From an uncultured Holophaga sp. (lineage in GTDB: Bacteria; Acidobacteriota; Holophagae; Holophagales; Holophagaceae), in NCBI RefSeq assembly GCF_963677305.1, contig NZ_OY781925.1, positions 2,942,783-3,006,782 on the forward strand: a DNA stretch of 64,000 nt, in the 5' to 3' direction. The notes beneath the pieces were generated by a model. It saw nothing but the letters and a program-made list of their open reading frames with translations. It was not told where the DNA came from and ran no database searches. Of this stretch, positions 9,248-17,944 are shown one piece after another (the stretch's first letter is position 1; every line of letters begins with the position of its first letter). The translations under genes and the position numbers were made by a program.

Positions 9248-10288
9248 TTGGTCAAGCGTCACACCCTCCTCATGGTGGCGGTCTTCGCCATCGCCGCCAT
9301 CCTGATCGGATGGGCCAACCATGCCTTCCAGAAGCGCTTCCACTTGAGTGGGGCTGTCCAGCGGGTCTCCGTGGATGGGCTGTCCCTGGAACTCCCTGAT
9401 ACCTTTGGCACCCCGGCCGCGGTCCAGTTCCCCGGATGGGAAAAGGCCCACCTCAGCAAGGGCAATATCGGCAGCCTGATGGTCGCCCGCAAGCCCGCAG
9501 ACGCCGTGGCACCGGCGGACCTCTACCGGGACTGGTTCGCCATGGCGGCCTATGCACCGGCCCCAGCTCCCTATGAGGGACGGGACGCCAAGTGGTTCTT
9601 CCGGGAGTTCCCCGCCCCCGGCACGGGTGCCTTTGCCATCCAGAAGACGGCCGGACAGCCCATACGCATGATCGTCACCTTCGCTGAAGGCGGAGAGCGT
9701 TACTGGATCCAGTTCGAGACCCCCCAGCCCACCCCGGGGGTCCGGGACGCCTTTCTCGCCATGGTGCGCTCCCTGCGCCTCGTGGACGGTTCCGTCCTGA
9801 GCCCGGCCGCCCTCCAGGCCCTGGCCTCAGCGGGCCATGAACCGGGTTGGGGCTTCATCCAGCCCGCCTACCTCTCCTGGCTCCTGCCCCTGGGCGTGCT
9901 TCTGGCCCTTCTGGTGATCCAGTTCATCGTCCGCACCTTCGGAGGCCGCCTGCCCCAGCAGCAGAAGGCCCTCTTCCAGGGCAACAACCTGGAGATCTCC
10001 GTCCGCGGCGGTGGCAAGCTCCAGATGCTCAACGCCTGCCTGGTGGTGAATAAGGAGCTCGTGACGATCTATACCTATGGCTCCCCCTTCCTGGTCATGT
10101 CCCGACCGGCCCTCAAGGGGCACATCGAGGATGCTGGAGCCTGGCTGGGCGTCCCCTCCCTCATCCTGGACCTCCAGGGGCCCCAGGACTTCCGGAAGGG
10201 GCTCTGGAAGATGCGCGGAAAGAAGGGGGCCAAGGTCCGGATCTTCACACAGGACCTGGAAGGACTGCGCACCGCTCTGCAGAACTGA
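9248..10288 (+). CDS. Membrane protein of unknown function, paralog A
   Basis: A 346-residue protein with an N-terminal hydrophobic segment (LLMVAVFAIAAILIGWA), a roughly 190-residue exported domain, a second membrane span near residues 205-225 (LSWLLPLGVLLALLVIQFIV) and a cytoplasmic C-terminal domain. The TTG at 9248 has GGAG 6 nt upstream; an ATG lies eight codons later. The protein is clearly homologous to the one at 10832-11857: both share the W(F/G)FRE/KE, ALQK and ...[16 protein letters not shown]...DFRK blocks. The paralogs flank thpR. No characterised family is recognised. Confidence 0.75.
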   Translation: MVKRHTLLMVAVFAIAAILIGWANHAFQKRFHLSGAVQRVSVDGLSLELPDTFGTPAAVQFPGWEKAHLSKGNIGSLMVARKPADAVAPADLYRDWFAMAAYAPAPAPYEGRDAKWFFREFPAPGTGAFAIQKTAGQPIRMIVTFAEGGERYWIQFETPQPTPGVRDAFLAMVRSLRLVDGSVLSPAALQALASAGHEPGWGFIQPAYLSWLLPLGVLLALLVIQFIVRTFGGRLPQQQKALFQGNNLEISVRGGGKLQMLNACLVVNKELVTIYTYGSPFLVMSRPALKGHIEDAGAWLGVPSLILDLQGPQDFRKGLWKMRGKKGAKVRIFTQDLEGLRTALQN

Positions 10289-10292
10289 GTCC

Positions 10293-10853
10293 ATGCGCCT
10301 CTTCTTCGCCCTGCCCCTTCCGGATGCGCTGGCTGACCACCAGCGGGACCTGAGGGCCAGGGCGGAGTCCCGGGGCATCCAGGCCCGCTGGCCTCATCCC
10401 GAGGGCCTGCACCTGACCCTGGCCTTCCTGGGGGAAGGTCCCCAGGAAGCGCTTCCGCGATTGGAGGCTCTCGGGCATGCCGTGGCCTCCTGCCATGCCG
10501 CCTTTGCGCTCCGGACGGGGGGCCTGGCGGGCTTCCCGACGGCCTCCTCGAGCCGGATCCTCTACCTCGGGATTGAGCGGAATCCGTCCCTGGAAGCCTT
10601 GGCCGGAGCCCTGAGGAGAGCCCTGCTGACTCAGGGCACCCCCTTCGACGCCAAGCCCTTCCGGCCCCACATCACCTTGGCCCGCCCCGCCCCCCCGGTG
10701 GACGCCACCCGCTTCGGACCGGCTCCAGCGCCCCTGGCGATCCAGGTCAAGGCCTTCCACCTTTACGCAAGCATCTCCGGAGTGGAGGGACCGCGTTACG
10801 ATCCCATCATCACCTTCCCTCTGGAGGCCCGGTGCTGCGACGCCAGACCCTGA
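10293..10853 (+). CDS. thpR: RNA 2',3'-cyclic phosphodiesterase (2H family)
   Basis: A 186-residue 2H phosphoesterase. It opens with MRLFFALPLPD, the usual N-terminus of ThpR/LigT, and carries the two catalytic HxTx motifs: HLTLAFLG near residue 42 and HITLAR near 130. The family opens 2',3'-cyclic phosphates on RNA ends in the cytoplasm. The start is 4 nt after the stop of paralog A, and the 3' end overlaps the GTG start of paralog B by 22 nt, so the three genes form one transcription unit. Family assignment is firm, while the physiological RNA substrate is unknown. Confidence 0.93.
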   Translation: MRLFFALPLPDALADHQRDLRARAESRGIQARWPHPEGLHLTLAFLGEGPQEALPRLEALGHAVASCHAAFALRTGGLAGFPTASSSRILYLGIERNPSLEALAGALRRALLTQGTPFDAKPFRPHITLARPAPPVDATRFGPAPAPLAIQVKAFHLYASISGVEGPRYDPIITFPLEARCCDARP

Positions 10854-11857
10854 TCATGCTGCCGGTCATGGCCTTCGTGGTCCTGATGCTGGCCATCCCT
10901 CTGTGGCTCCAGCGGCGGGCCCTGGCCCCCTCCGGCCCTCCTCACCTCATCAGCTTCGGCAGTGCCACCCTCCTGGTTCCCGACCGATTCTCCCCTCCAG
11001 AGAGAAGCAGCGCCGGTGGCTGGGAGCGTCTCAGCATGGGCGGGCCTGCGGGGCGGCTCATCCTGGCCTGGGAGCCCCTGGATGAGCGGGACTTCCCCCA
11101 GGCCTGCACGCGCTGGTTCGGGCTCCCCGGATATGCCCCTGGCCCCCTGAGCTACGAGAAGGATGGCTGCCGCTGGTTCTTCAAGGAACTCCCTCTCTTC
11201 GCCGGGGGGGCCTATGCCCTCCAGAAGTGCGGCAAACGCCTCCGGCTCATCACCTGTTTCGAGGCGGACGGAGTCCGCCACTGGGTCCAGCTGGACACCT
11301 TCAGGGCGGACAGGGATGTCCAGAGGGGCTTCCATGCGCTGCTGGCCTCCCTCCGGCTCAGTGACGGATCCACCCCCGGTCCCGCCCTGGCCCGGAGCCT
11401 CTCGCTCATCCCGGAGGAAGCCGGCTGGCGCTTCGCCTTCCCGCTGGAGCTGACCCTGCTGTTCCCGCTGGGGTTCCTGGTCCTGGTGACCCTGATCCAG
11501 GCCCTGGTCCGGCGCCGCAGCGGCCGCATCCCCCCCGAGGCCCCGGGCAGGGTCCAGGGGGGTCTGGAAATCGCCCTCATCCGCCCCTTCCAGATGCGCT
11601 TCATGGATGCCGCGCTGGGACTCACCGGCGACACCCTGACGGTCTACACCTTCGGCAGCCCCCTCCTGGTGGTGCCCCGACGCGCGCTCGCCGGGCGGAT
11701 CTCCGAGGGACGGGGCTGGTTCGGGGTCCGCTATGTGCAGCTGGACCTGGAAGCGCCCCTCGACTTCCGGAAGATGCGCTGGCAGTACGGCGGGAATCGG
11801 GGGCTCCGTATCCGGATCTACACCCCCGATCCCCTGGGCCTGATGCTTACAGCCTGA
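10832..11857 (+). CDS. Membrane protein of unknown function, paralog B
   Basis: A 341-residue paralog of the protein at 9248-10288 with the same layout: N-terminal hydrophobic anchor ([20 protein letters not shown]), exported domain, central span ([20 protein letters not shown]) and C-terminal domain. The GTG start at 10832 is preceded by GGAGG with 4 nt spacing and lies inside the end of thpR, implying coupled translation. Its 3' end overlaps the convergent chemoreceptor gene by 11 nt. Sequence identity between the paralogs is moderate, so the duplication is old. Confidence 0.75.
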   Translation: MLRRQTLIMLPVMAFVVLMLAIPLWLQRRALAPSGPPHLISFGSATLLVPDRFSPPERSSAGGWERLSMGGPAGRLILAWEPLDERDFPQACTRWFGLPGYAPGPLSYEKDGCRWFFKELPLFAGGAYALQKCGKRLRLITCFEADGVRHWVQLDTFRADRDVQRGFHALLASLRLSDGSTPGPALARSLSLIPEEAGWRFAFPLELTLLFPLGFLVLVTLIQALVRRRSGRIPPEAPGRVQGGLEIALIRPFQMRFMDAALGLTGDTLTVYTFGSPLLVVPRRALAGRISEGRGWFGVRYVQLDLEAPLDFRKMRWQYGGNRGLRIRIYTPDPLGLMLTA

Positions 11858-13445
11858 ACTGCCGGACCTGATCCTGCAGCCGCTCTGAAAGCTGGTGGAG
11901 CTCAGAGGCGGTCCGGGCCACCTCGCCCGTGGAGGCCGACATCTGGATGATGGCCGAGGCCACGGTGGCGGACTCATGGGCACTGGTCTCCACCTGACGG
12001 GCGACCTCGCTGCCCGCAGAGGCCTGTTCCATGGCCGCCGCGGCCATGCTCCGGACATGCCCCGAGAATTCATCCAGGCTGGTGCGGATGTTCTTGAGGA
12101 TCTCCACCGTCGAGGAGACCGTGTGCTCCCCCCGATCCACCGCCGCCGTGGCGGCCAGCAGGAGGGTATCGATCTCCTTGGCCGAGGACCCGCTGCGCTC
12201 AGCGAGCTTGCGGACCTCCTCCGCCACCACCGAGAAGCCCCGGCCATGCTCCCCGGCCTTGGCCGCCTCGATGGCGGCATTGAGGCTCAGGAGATTCGTC
12301 TGGTTGGCAATCTCCCGGATGACACCCACCGCATCGGAGATGTGCCTGGCCGTCGTGGAAATCTCACCCATGGCCTGCTGGGTGGTGGTCCCTGAGGCTT
12401 CCCCGTGGAGGGTGGCCTGCACCGTCTCATCCAGGCGCTCCAGGGAGGCCTGGGTGCCCTGGTTCACCCCTTCGATGGAAGCAGAGAGCTCCGTCACAGC
12501 AGCCGCCATCCGCTCGCTGCCCGTCCGCATGCTCTCGGCCACATGGGCGATCTCCCCGGCCGTGCTGGCCATCTCATCCGCCGAGGCGGAGAGCTGGGTG
12601 GAACCGCTGGCCATGCCCTCCACCCCCACCTGCACATCGTGGATCAGGGAGCGCAGCTTCTCGGCGGTGGCATTGAGGGCCCGCCCCAGGTCCCCGAACT
12701 CATCCCGACGCTTGTCCAGGGCCGTCCGCACCCGGAGGTCGCCCTCGGAGAGCTGCCCCAACACCTGGCTGCAGGCCTGGAGGGGCTCATCCACCCCCTT
12801 GATGAGCATCCAGCCCAGGAAGACCAGGATGGTGATGCCCGCGACGAAAATCACGATGGCCAGGACCATCCCCCGGCGGGCCTCCGCCTGCCCGGTATCC
12901 AGGGATCCTGCGGCATGGACCTCGGCATCCTTGACCAGCTTCCCCCCCGGAGGGCCCAGGCGGGCATCGGTGGGATCCAACTGCTCCCGGAGGATCCGGT
13001 TGGCGAGCTCCAGGTTGTGAGCCCGGGATGCCGGTATGACCAACTCATTGCGAATCCTCCGCTGCTCCAGGGAGGCGGCTCGGTACCCGGGTGCCAGCTC
13101 CTTCTGCAGAGGTGTCACCAGGGATTTTTCGTAGCGTGACCAGGCCTCATCGGCAGCCGTATCCACCTTGACGATCTCCGCCTCCACAGCCGCCATCTCC
13201 TGGGACGAGGTGGCCCTCATGTGCTTGTAGAGCAGGTTCATGGCCCGGAGGGAGGAGGTGCGCATCACGGTGAGATCAGCCGTCGGCAGGAGATCCTCCT
13301 GGTTGATGGCATGGGTTCGCTGCATGGCAGCCCGGACCCCCAGGAGGGTGATCCCCAGGGAGATCAGCATCACCAGGGAGATGGCCGCCGTCACCAGGGA
13401 GATCTTGCGGCGGACCGAGAGGTTCTGAAACCAGCGCTGGAACAC
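11847..13445 (-). CDS. Methyl-accepting chemotaxis protein, four-helix-bundle sensor
   Basis: A 532-residue chemoreceptor. TM1 is near residues 14-36, followed by a helical periplasmic domain of about 160 residues of the 4HB_MCP type, TM2 near 190-212, HAMP near 215-265 and a long signalling coiled coil. The hairpin tip reads [27 protein letters not shown]. The frame extends upstream to an ATG at 13478, but the GTG at 13445 has GAGGTGA 5 nt before it and yields the N-terminus typical of this type, so it is preferred. It is the first of five chemoreceptors here. No che kinase genes are adjacent. Confidence 0.93.
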   Translation of the reverse strand: MFQRWFQNLSVRRKISLVTAAISLVMLISLGITLLGVRAAMQRTHAINQEDLLPTADLTVMRTSSLRAMNLLYKHMRATSSQEMAAVEAEIVKVDTAADEAWSRYEKSLVTPLQKELAPGYRAASLEQRRIRNELVIPASRAHNLELANRILREQLDPTDARLGPPGGKLVKDAEVHAAGSLDTGQAEARRGMVLAIVIFVAGITILVFLGWMLIKGVDEPLQACSQVLGQLSEGDLRVRTALDKRRDEFGDLGRALNATAEKLRSLIHDVQVGVEGMASGSTQLSASADEMASTAGEIAHVAESMRTGSERMAAAVTELSASIEGVNQGTQASLERLDETVQATLHGEASGTTTQQAMGEISTTARHISDAVGVIREIANQTNLLSLNAAIEAAKAGEHGRGFSVVAEEVRKLAERSGSSAKEIDTLLLAATAAVDRGEHTVSSTVEILKNIRTSLDEFSGHVRSMAAAAMEQASAGSEVARQVETSAHESATVASAIIQMSASTGEVARTASELHQLSERLQDQVRQFRL

Positions 13446-13509
13446 AACTTCACCTCGAAGAAACAGGCCGCCCGGCACGAGGGAGGCGAATCGAGAATCG
13501 TATCGGCTG

Positions 13510-13537
13510 AATGTTGTGCTAGCAAAATCTAAGTCAA
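13510..13537 (-). promoter_or_regulatory. Predicted sigma70-type promoter of the 11.8-kb chemoreceptor
   Basis: On the minus strand TTGACT (13537-13532) is followed after 16 nt by AACATT (13515-13510). The -35 is strong and the -10 weak. The predicted transcript begins about 60 nt upstream of the GTG start. Confidence 0.4.
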
Positions 13538-13554
13538 TTCACAGCGCTCTGGGA

Positions 13555-15045
13555 TCAGAGATCCCGCACCCCTCCCTGGGGGTCCGGCCGCTTGGGCAGG
13601 CGCTGGCGGATGCCCTCCAGTTCGTCCTCCTGGGCCCCCTGGCTGGGACGGATGGGAGGCGGTGGCGGGGGCTTCTTCGGGTCGGGCGGTGGCGGGGTCT
13701 GGTCCTTGAGGAGGGTCTGGAGGTTCTGTACGGCCTCGCTACGCCCGGGCTGCTCCTTGAGGAGCCGCTCCAGGAGACCCTGGGCTTCGCCCCGGTGTCC
13801 CAGGGCCACCTGGGCCCGGGCGGCCATGAGGAGAGCGGGCGCCCGCCAGACAGGAGGTGGGGTGGGCGCCCCCTGGCCCAGCAGCGGATTCAGAACCTCC
13901 AGGGCGGCCTGGGCCTGACCGCTGCGCAGGTCCACCTCCGCCGCCACCAGGCGATCCAGGGGCCGGTCCCCCCGTGGCCTCCAGCGGCGGGCCGTATCCA
14001 GGTCCCCCCGGTCCAGGGCCCGCTGGGCCATCCAGACCTTCACGCCCTGGGGCATGGCGGCGTGACCGGGCTGGCTTGCCAGGAACCCCGCCAACACCAG
14101 CAGGGGGGTGCGCCAGGCCTTCAGGGGACGCCCCGCCCCCAGGAGCCAGAGCACCAGCCCCGCCAGGGCCACCCAGGCCCCCCACTCCGGATGGGTGGGC
14201 ATGAGGGAGCGGGCGGCGGGCAGCGGGTCCTGTCCCCGGGCCAGGCGCTGGAAGCGCGCCGCCAGATCGTCTCCGGGCGCCAGGAGCTGTCCCCCCGTGG
14301 CCTCGGCCAGCTGCTTCAGGAACTCAGGGTCCGGGCGGGTCTCGCTGGGCTCTCCGGGCTTGGAGCCCGGCACCTGGCGGGCCTCGGTGCCCCCCAGGGG
14401 CAGGGCGAAGAGGGGCAGCCTGGCCTTGGCCAGAGCCGCCTTGGCCCGCTGCAGGGCCTCCTCCCGCTTCTCCCAGGTCTCTTCCCCGTCCCCCAGGAGC
14501 AGGATCACAGCCGGGGTCCTCGGCTCCGCCTGGGCCGCCACCATGGGCAGGCCGCGTCCGAGGCTGGTGCCCTGGGAGCCCAGTTCCCCTGGGCTGACGG
14601 TGCCGAGCACATCCCTGAGCAGGGCCTGATCCTCCCCGGGCGGCAGGAGGGGCACCGCATCCCCCGTGAGGATGTCCAGGCTGAAGCGGACCTCGGGGTT
14701 GGGGCGGCTCCAGAGGCGCTCCAGGATGCGCCGGGCGGCCTCCCAGCGCGAGGGCGCACCCGACTCGCCGCTCACGGGGGCGAGCATGGAACGGCTGGCG
14801 TCCACCACCACATGGACCGTGAGCCTGGGCACCTCCACCGAGCCTCCCCGGGGGCCCGCCAGGCCGACGCCCAATCCAGCCAGGACCAAAGCCAGCCCGA
14901 GCCCCTGAAGGAGAGGGCGCTGGGCCACCACCCGCACCCCGAGTCCTGGGCGGAGGTGGGCCCGGATCCCGAAGGCCAGGGCCAGCACAGCCAGCACACC
15001 CGCCGGGACCAGGAACAGAGGCTGGACAAAGGAGGCTGGGCTCAT
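13555..15045 (-). CDS. BatB/BatC-like VWA and TPR membrane protein
   Basis: A 496-residue protein with two N-terminal membrane spans, then a von Willebrand A domain whose MIDAS motif is DASRS (near residue 83). Later landmarks are a TGDAVPLLPP block and ILLLGDGEETW. A further span lies near 290-310, then a TPR-like region (about 345-450) and a Pro/Lys-rich tail (TPPPPDPKKPPPPPP). This fuses the features of BatB and BatC. The ATG at 15045 overlaps the previous stop by 4 nt. It is the last gene of the Bat-type operon. Such proteins are thought to help assembly or stress tolerance in the envelope, but the specific role here is unknown. Confidence 0.85.
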   Translation of the reverse strand: MSPASFVQPLFLVPAGVLAVLALAFGIRAHLRPGLGVRVVAQRPLLQGLGLALVLAGLGVGLAGPRGGSVEVPRLTVHVVVDASRSMLAPVSGESGAPSRWEAARRILERLWSRPNPEVRFSLDILTGDAVPLLPPGEDQALLRDVLGTVSPGELGSQGTSLGRGLPMVAAQAEPRTPAVILLLGDGEETWEKREEALQRAKAALAKARLPLFALPLGGTEARQVPGSKPGEPSETRPDPEFLKQLAEATGGQLLAPGDDLAARFQRLARGQDPLPAARSLMPTHPEWGAWVALAGLVLWLLGAGRPLKAWRTPLLVLAGFLASQPGHAAMPQGVKVWMAQRALDRGDLDTARRWRPRGDRPLDRLVAAEVDLRSGQAQAALEVLNPLLGQGAPTPPPVWRAPALLMAARAQVALGHRGEAQGLLERLLKEQPGRSEAVQNLQTLLKDQTPPPPDPKKPPPPPPIRPSQGAQEDELEGIRQRLPKRPDPQGGVRDL

Positions 15046-16001
15046 GCTTCCCCCAGCCAAGCCGGGGCCTTGCGGCCCCGCTTGCGGACGAGATCGAAGG
15101 CGAGGGGCAGCACGCAGAGCAGGGCCGCCAGGAGGAAGTCCCGGGCCAGGGGGACGCCTTCCGAGGGCGGATCCACCGGCAGGGCCGTCTTCTCGAGCTG
15201 ATCGATGGCCTTCAGACTCCGGGCCAGACCCTTGGGATCATCCGCGGAGAAGAACTCCCCACCCGTGGCCTTTGCCACCGCCTGGAGGGTGGCCGGATCC
15301 GTATCCACCTTGAGGCTGGCCAGCTTGTTGCCATCCACGGGATAGAGGGACTCCCCGCTGGCCCGCCCGATGGCCACGGTGTGGATGCGGATCCCCTTGG
15401 CCTTCGCCTCCTCCGCCGCCTCCTGGGGGCTCACCCGGCCGCGGTTCTGGGCCCCGTCCGTGAGAAGCAGGATGACCCGGGAGCGGGCGGGACTGCTGGA
15501 GAGTCTCCGCACGGCGGTCATGAGGGCGCTGCCGATGGCCGTTCCGTCATCCCGGCTGTCCAGCTCCAGGCGCTCCAGGGTCCTCCAGAGGCGCACATGG
15601 TCGGCGCTGAGGGGGCTGAGGGTCACGGGATGGGCACTGAAGAGGATGAGGGCGAAGCGGTCCTCAGGGCGGTTGGCGATAAAGACCCGGAGGAGCCGCC
15701 GGGCGGCGGTCCAGCGGTCCTCCTGGCCGTCGTCCAGGGCCTTCATGGAGCTGGAGCCATCCAGCACCATGGCGAAATCCACCACGGGGGCCGTGCCCCG
15801 CACACGCCTGCGGTATTCCGGCCCGGCAGCCGCGATGATCAGGCAGACCGCCAAGAGGGCGGGCAGGAGATGGGCCGTGAGCTTGGCCAGCCGCCCCGAG
15901 GGGCGGCTGTGAGGAATGCCCCAGCGATAAGGCGTCCGCCAGGTGAACCAGAGGGCAGGGACCAGGAGGAGCAGGAGCCAGGGGAAGCGGAGGTCGATCA
16001 T
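15042..16001 (-). CDS. BatA-like VWA membrane protein
   Basis: A 319-residue protein: membrane spans near residues 6-22 and 45-65, a VWA domain with the complete MIDAS motif DGSSS (near residue 82) and ILLLTDGAQNRG, and a C-terminal span (FLLAALLCVLPLAFDLV). The family usual length is about 320-330. The start at 16001 overlaps the upstream stop by 4 nt and its own stop overlaps the next start, so translation is coupled on both sides. Metal-dependent protein binding outside the inner membrane is the expected activity. Confidence 0.9.
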   Translation of the reverse strand: MIDLRFPWLLLLLVPALWFTWRTPYRWGIPHSRPSGRLAKLTAHLLPALLAVCLIIAAAGPEYRRRVRGTAPVVDFAMVLDGSSSMKALDDGQEDRWTAARRLLRVFIANRPEDRFALILFSAHPVTLSPLSADHVRLWRTLERLELDSRDDGTAIGSALMTAVRRLSSSPARSRVILLLTDGAQNRGRVSPQEAAEEAKAKGIRIHTVAIGRASGESLYPVDGNKLASLKVDTDPATLQAVAKATGGEFFSADDPKGLARSLKAIDQLEKTALPVDPPSEGVPLARDFLLAALLCVLPLAFDLVRKRGRKAPAWLGEA

Positions 16002-17014
16002 GGAACCTCCAGGCACTTGAGCAGGCTGTCCAGGGCAGGCAGGGCCGCTTCGCGACCAGCAAAGCGGCGCTCATCCATGGCCTCCACCCAGTCCCCCCAG
16101 GGGGCGGCCTTGTGGCGGTGGCAGTCCACGGCCCCCCAGCTGCGGGCCTCCTCGCCGAAGCGCGCCGCCAGGAGATTCCGTCCGAGGCGATGGACCTGGT
16201 CCAGGGTGCTCCGCTCAGCGGACACAGGGGGCCACGCCTGCCGGAAGGCCTGGAGGGCCCGGTAATAGGTGCGGCCGGATCGACCCCGGCGCCAAAGCCG
16301 GAAGCCCCCCCCCACGAACAGGGCCAGGGGGATCAGCCCCAGGCTGGCCCAGGCCCAGGGAAAGGGCGCCTGCGGCAGGACATCCTCCTGCCCCCCTCCG
16401 ACCCCCACCATGGGGGCCCCAAAGGGCGTTGTGCGGGGGACCAGCACCCGCAGCTCGGGGGTGCGCCGCCCGTCCCCCAGGTCCTGGACCGGAATCCGGA
16501 GGGTACCCGGCACCAGGGGCTGGACCGTGAGCCTCCAGCCCCGGCCATCCGCCAGGGGCTCCGCCCCCCGCAGCTCGAAGGGTCCCAGGCGGTCATCCCC
16601 GGGGCGGGGGGGCGCCGGAAGCGACGGATCCGCCTCCCTCAGCTCCAGGGTGCCCAGCGTCCCGAAGGGGATCTCCTTGGGCGCCGACCAGACCGGAGCC
16701 GCGGAAACCGGGGAGAGGGTCAAGACCAGGCATGCGGCCAGGCCGAAGCCACGGAGAGCCCGGGGCAGTACCCGGAATGGCCACGGATGGACACAGATGG
16801 ACACGGATGGGCTGCAACCCAGCAGGGAGTGCCTGGGGGCTGGTTCTGGAAGGGGTGTGGCCCCAGGCACCCCAAGCCGGACCCTACATCCCGGACGCTT
16901 TCCCATCCGTGTCCATCCGTGCTTATCCGTGGCCTCCTTGGTTTCACTCAAGGGATGGGAGACCGGAAGGGGGCTCCCCTGCCCCTCCTCCATCCAGACG
17001 ACTCCCCGGCTCAT
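15998..17014 (-). CDS. Bat-operon membrane protein (DUF4381/BatD-like) carrying an in-frame repeat insertion
   Basis: A 338-residue reading frame from the ATG at 17014, which overlaps the DUF58 stop by 4 nt. A plausible signal peptide does not appear until about residue 85-105 (LRGFGLAACLVLTLSPVSA). The preceding 80 residues are encoded largely by a dispersed palindromic repeat (16779-16934). The mature part has a beta-rich exported domain, a span near 225-245 (WASLGLIPLALFVGGGF) and a helical cytoplasmic tail, as in DUF4381/BatD-type partners of VWA proteins. The true start may instead lie after the repeat, for example the GTG inside its arm, but no ribosome-binding site is seen there. Function may be impaired by the insertion. 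Confidence 0.7.
   Translation of the reverse strand: MSRGVVWMEEGQGSPLPVSHPLSETKEATDKHGWTRMGKRPGCRVRLGVPGATPLPEPAPRHSLLGCSPSVSICVHPWPFRVLPRALRGFGLAACLVLTLSPVSAAPVWSAPKEIPFGTLGTLELREADPSLPAPPRPGDDRLGPFELRGAEPLADGRGWRLTVQPLVPGTLRIPVQDLGDGRRTPELRVLVPRTTPFGAPMVGVGGGQEDVLPQAPFPWAWASLGLIPLALFVGGGFRLWRRGRSGRTYYRALQAFRQAWPPVSAERSTLDQVHRLGRNLLAARFGEEARSWGAVDCHRHKAAPWGDWVEAMDERRFAGREAALPALDSLLKCLEVP
16779..16934. repeat. Dispersed palindromic repeat with CCATCCGTG units, copy 1
   Basis: Left arm 16779-16811 and right arm 16902-16934 are inverted copies, 29 of 33 positions matching, built from the repeated words ATGGACACGG and ATCCGTG. An inner hairpin (GTGCCTGGGG near 16828 with CCCCAGGCAC near 16861) sits between them. 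A related, partly truncated copy is at 23073-23285. Repeats of this wording are known as high-copy intergenic elements in several genomes; here it lies inside an open frame. Confidence 0.85.
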
Positions 17015-17766
17015 GCGCCACCGCCCTTGAGCCAGGTCCCCAGCTTCACGATGGGATCCTCCAGGATGTCCCAGGACAGGCGCTCCACCGTGGCGGGCAG
17101 CCCCGGGTCGGGCCATTGCTCCCGGCCATGGGTGTCGGGGTTGAACCAGACCACCCGATGGCGGGCGGCCAGGGGCTTGACGAGGGGCGCCAGGCCCTGG
17201 AGCCCTGCGCCATTGCTGAGGATCCAGAGGCGATGCCCCCGGCCCCGCTCACCCCAGTGCCCCAGGGCCCGGGTCCAGCCCTCGGGGCTGGGCAGGCTCG
17301 GCCCCAGCTCCGCCAAGGCCTCCATCACCTTGAGCCCTGACACCCGGCCCCGGCGGGGCGCCAAGCGCAGAGCCGGGGTCCGGGCATCACCGGGGACCAG
17401 GAGCCCGAGGCGGTCCTTGCCGGCATTCATCGTCGCCATGGCCGCTCCGGCGATCTCCAGGGCCCAGCGCATGGGACTCACCGGATCCCCCAGGAACATG
17501 GAGGGGTGGGGATCCACCACCAGCCAGAGGATGAGCTCCCGGCTGGCCTCGAAGCGCTTGATGATCGGTTCACCCATCCTGGCCGTGAGGGGCCAGTTGA
17601 TGGCCCGGGGATCGTCCCCCGGCACATAGGGCCGGTTTTCCACGAAGGTGAGTCCGGAGCCCTTGAGCTTGCTGGGATGGAGCCCCTCGGTCCCCCCGCC
17701 GAGAACCCTGCGGAGCCGCAACGGGAGGCGGCGCAGGCGGGCGACGAAGCGGGAGGGCAAGGGCAT
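17011..17766 (-). CDS. DUF58 domain protein of a Bat-type operon
   Basis: A 251-residue protein with the DUF58 hallmark GSGLTFVENRPYVPGDDPRAINWPLTARMGEPIIKRFE-like block near residues 35-75 (shown here as key words: GDDPRAINW, then KRFEASRE), followed by a VWA-like domain (LWLVVDPHPSMFLG). It heads the four-gene Bat operon. The MoxR AAA+ ATPase that normally precedes DUF58 is absent: the next gene upstream is a rhomboid protease. No clear ribosome-binding site precedes the ATG at 17766; a TTG at 17802 is an alternative start. Confidence 0.88.
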   Translation of the reverse strand: MPLPSRFVARLRRLPLRLRRVLGGGTEGLHPSKLKGSGLTFVENRPYVPGDDPRAINWPLTARMGEPIIKRFEASRELILWLVVDPHPSMFLGDPVSPMRWALEIAGAAMATMNAGKDRLGLLVPGDARTPALRLAPRRGRVSGLKVMEALAELGPSLPSPEGWTRALGHWGERGRGHRLWILSNGAGLQGLAPLVKPLAARHRVVWFNPDTHGREQWPDPGLPATVERLSWDILEDPIVKLGTWLKGGGA

Positions 17767-17944
17767 GGGGGAATTGTGGCATCCCCCCGCAGGGCGAGAC
17801 AATTCGGGATGCCCCCAGAACAGCCATGAATCGTCCTTCCGTCACGCCATTCCTGCGGATGCCTGGACAGAGAGTCCAATGGATTGGCGGAGCCGGACCT
17901 GGAGATCCCCCACTTCATCAGGGGATGAGGACCGGGCCCTGTCC

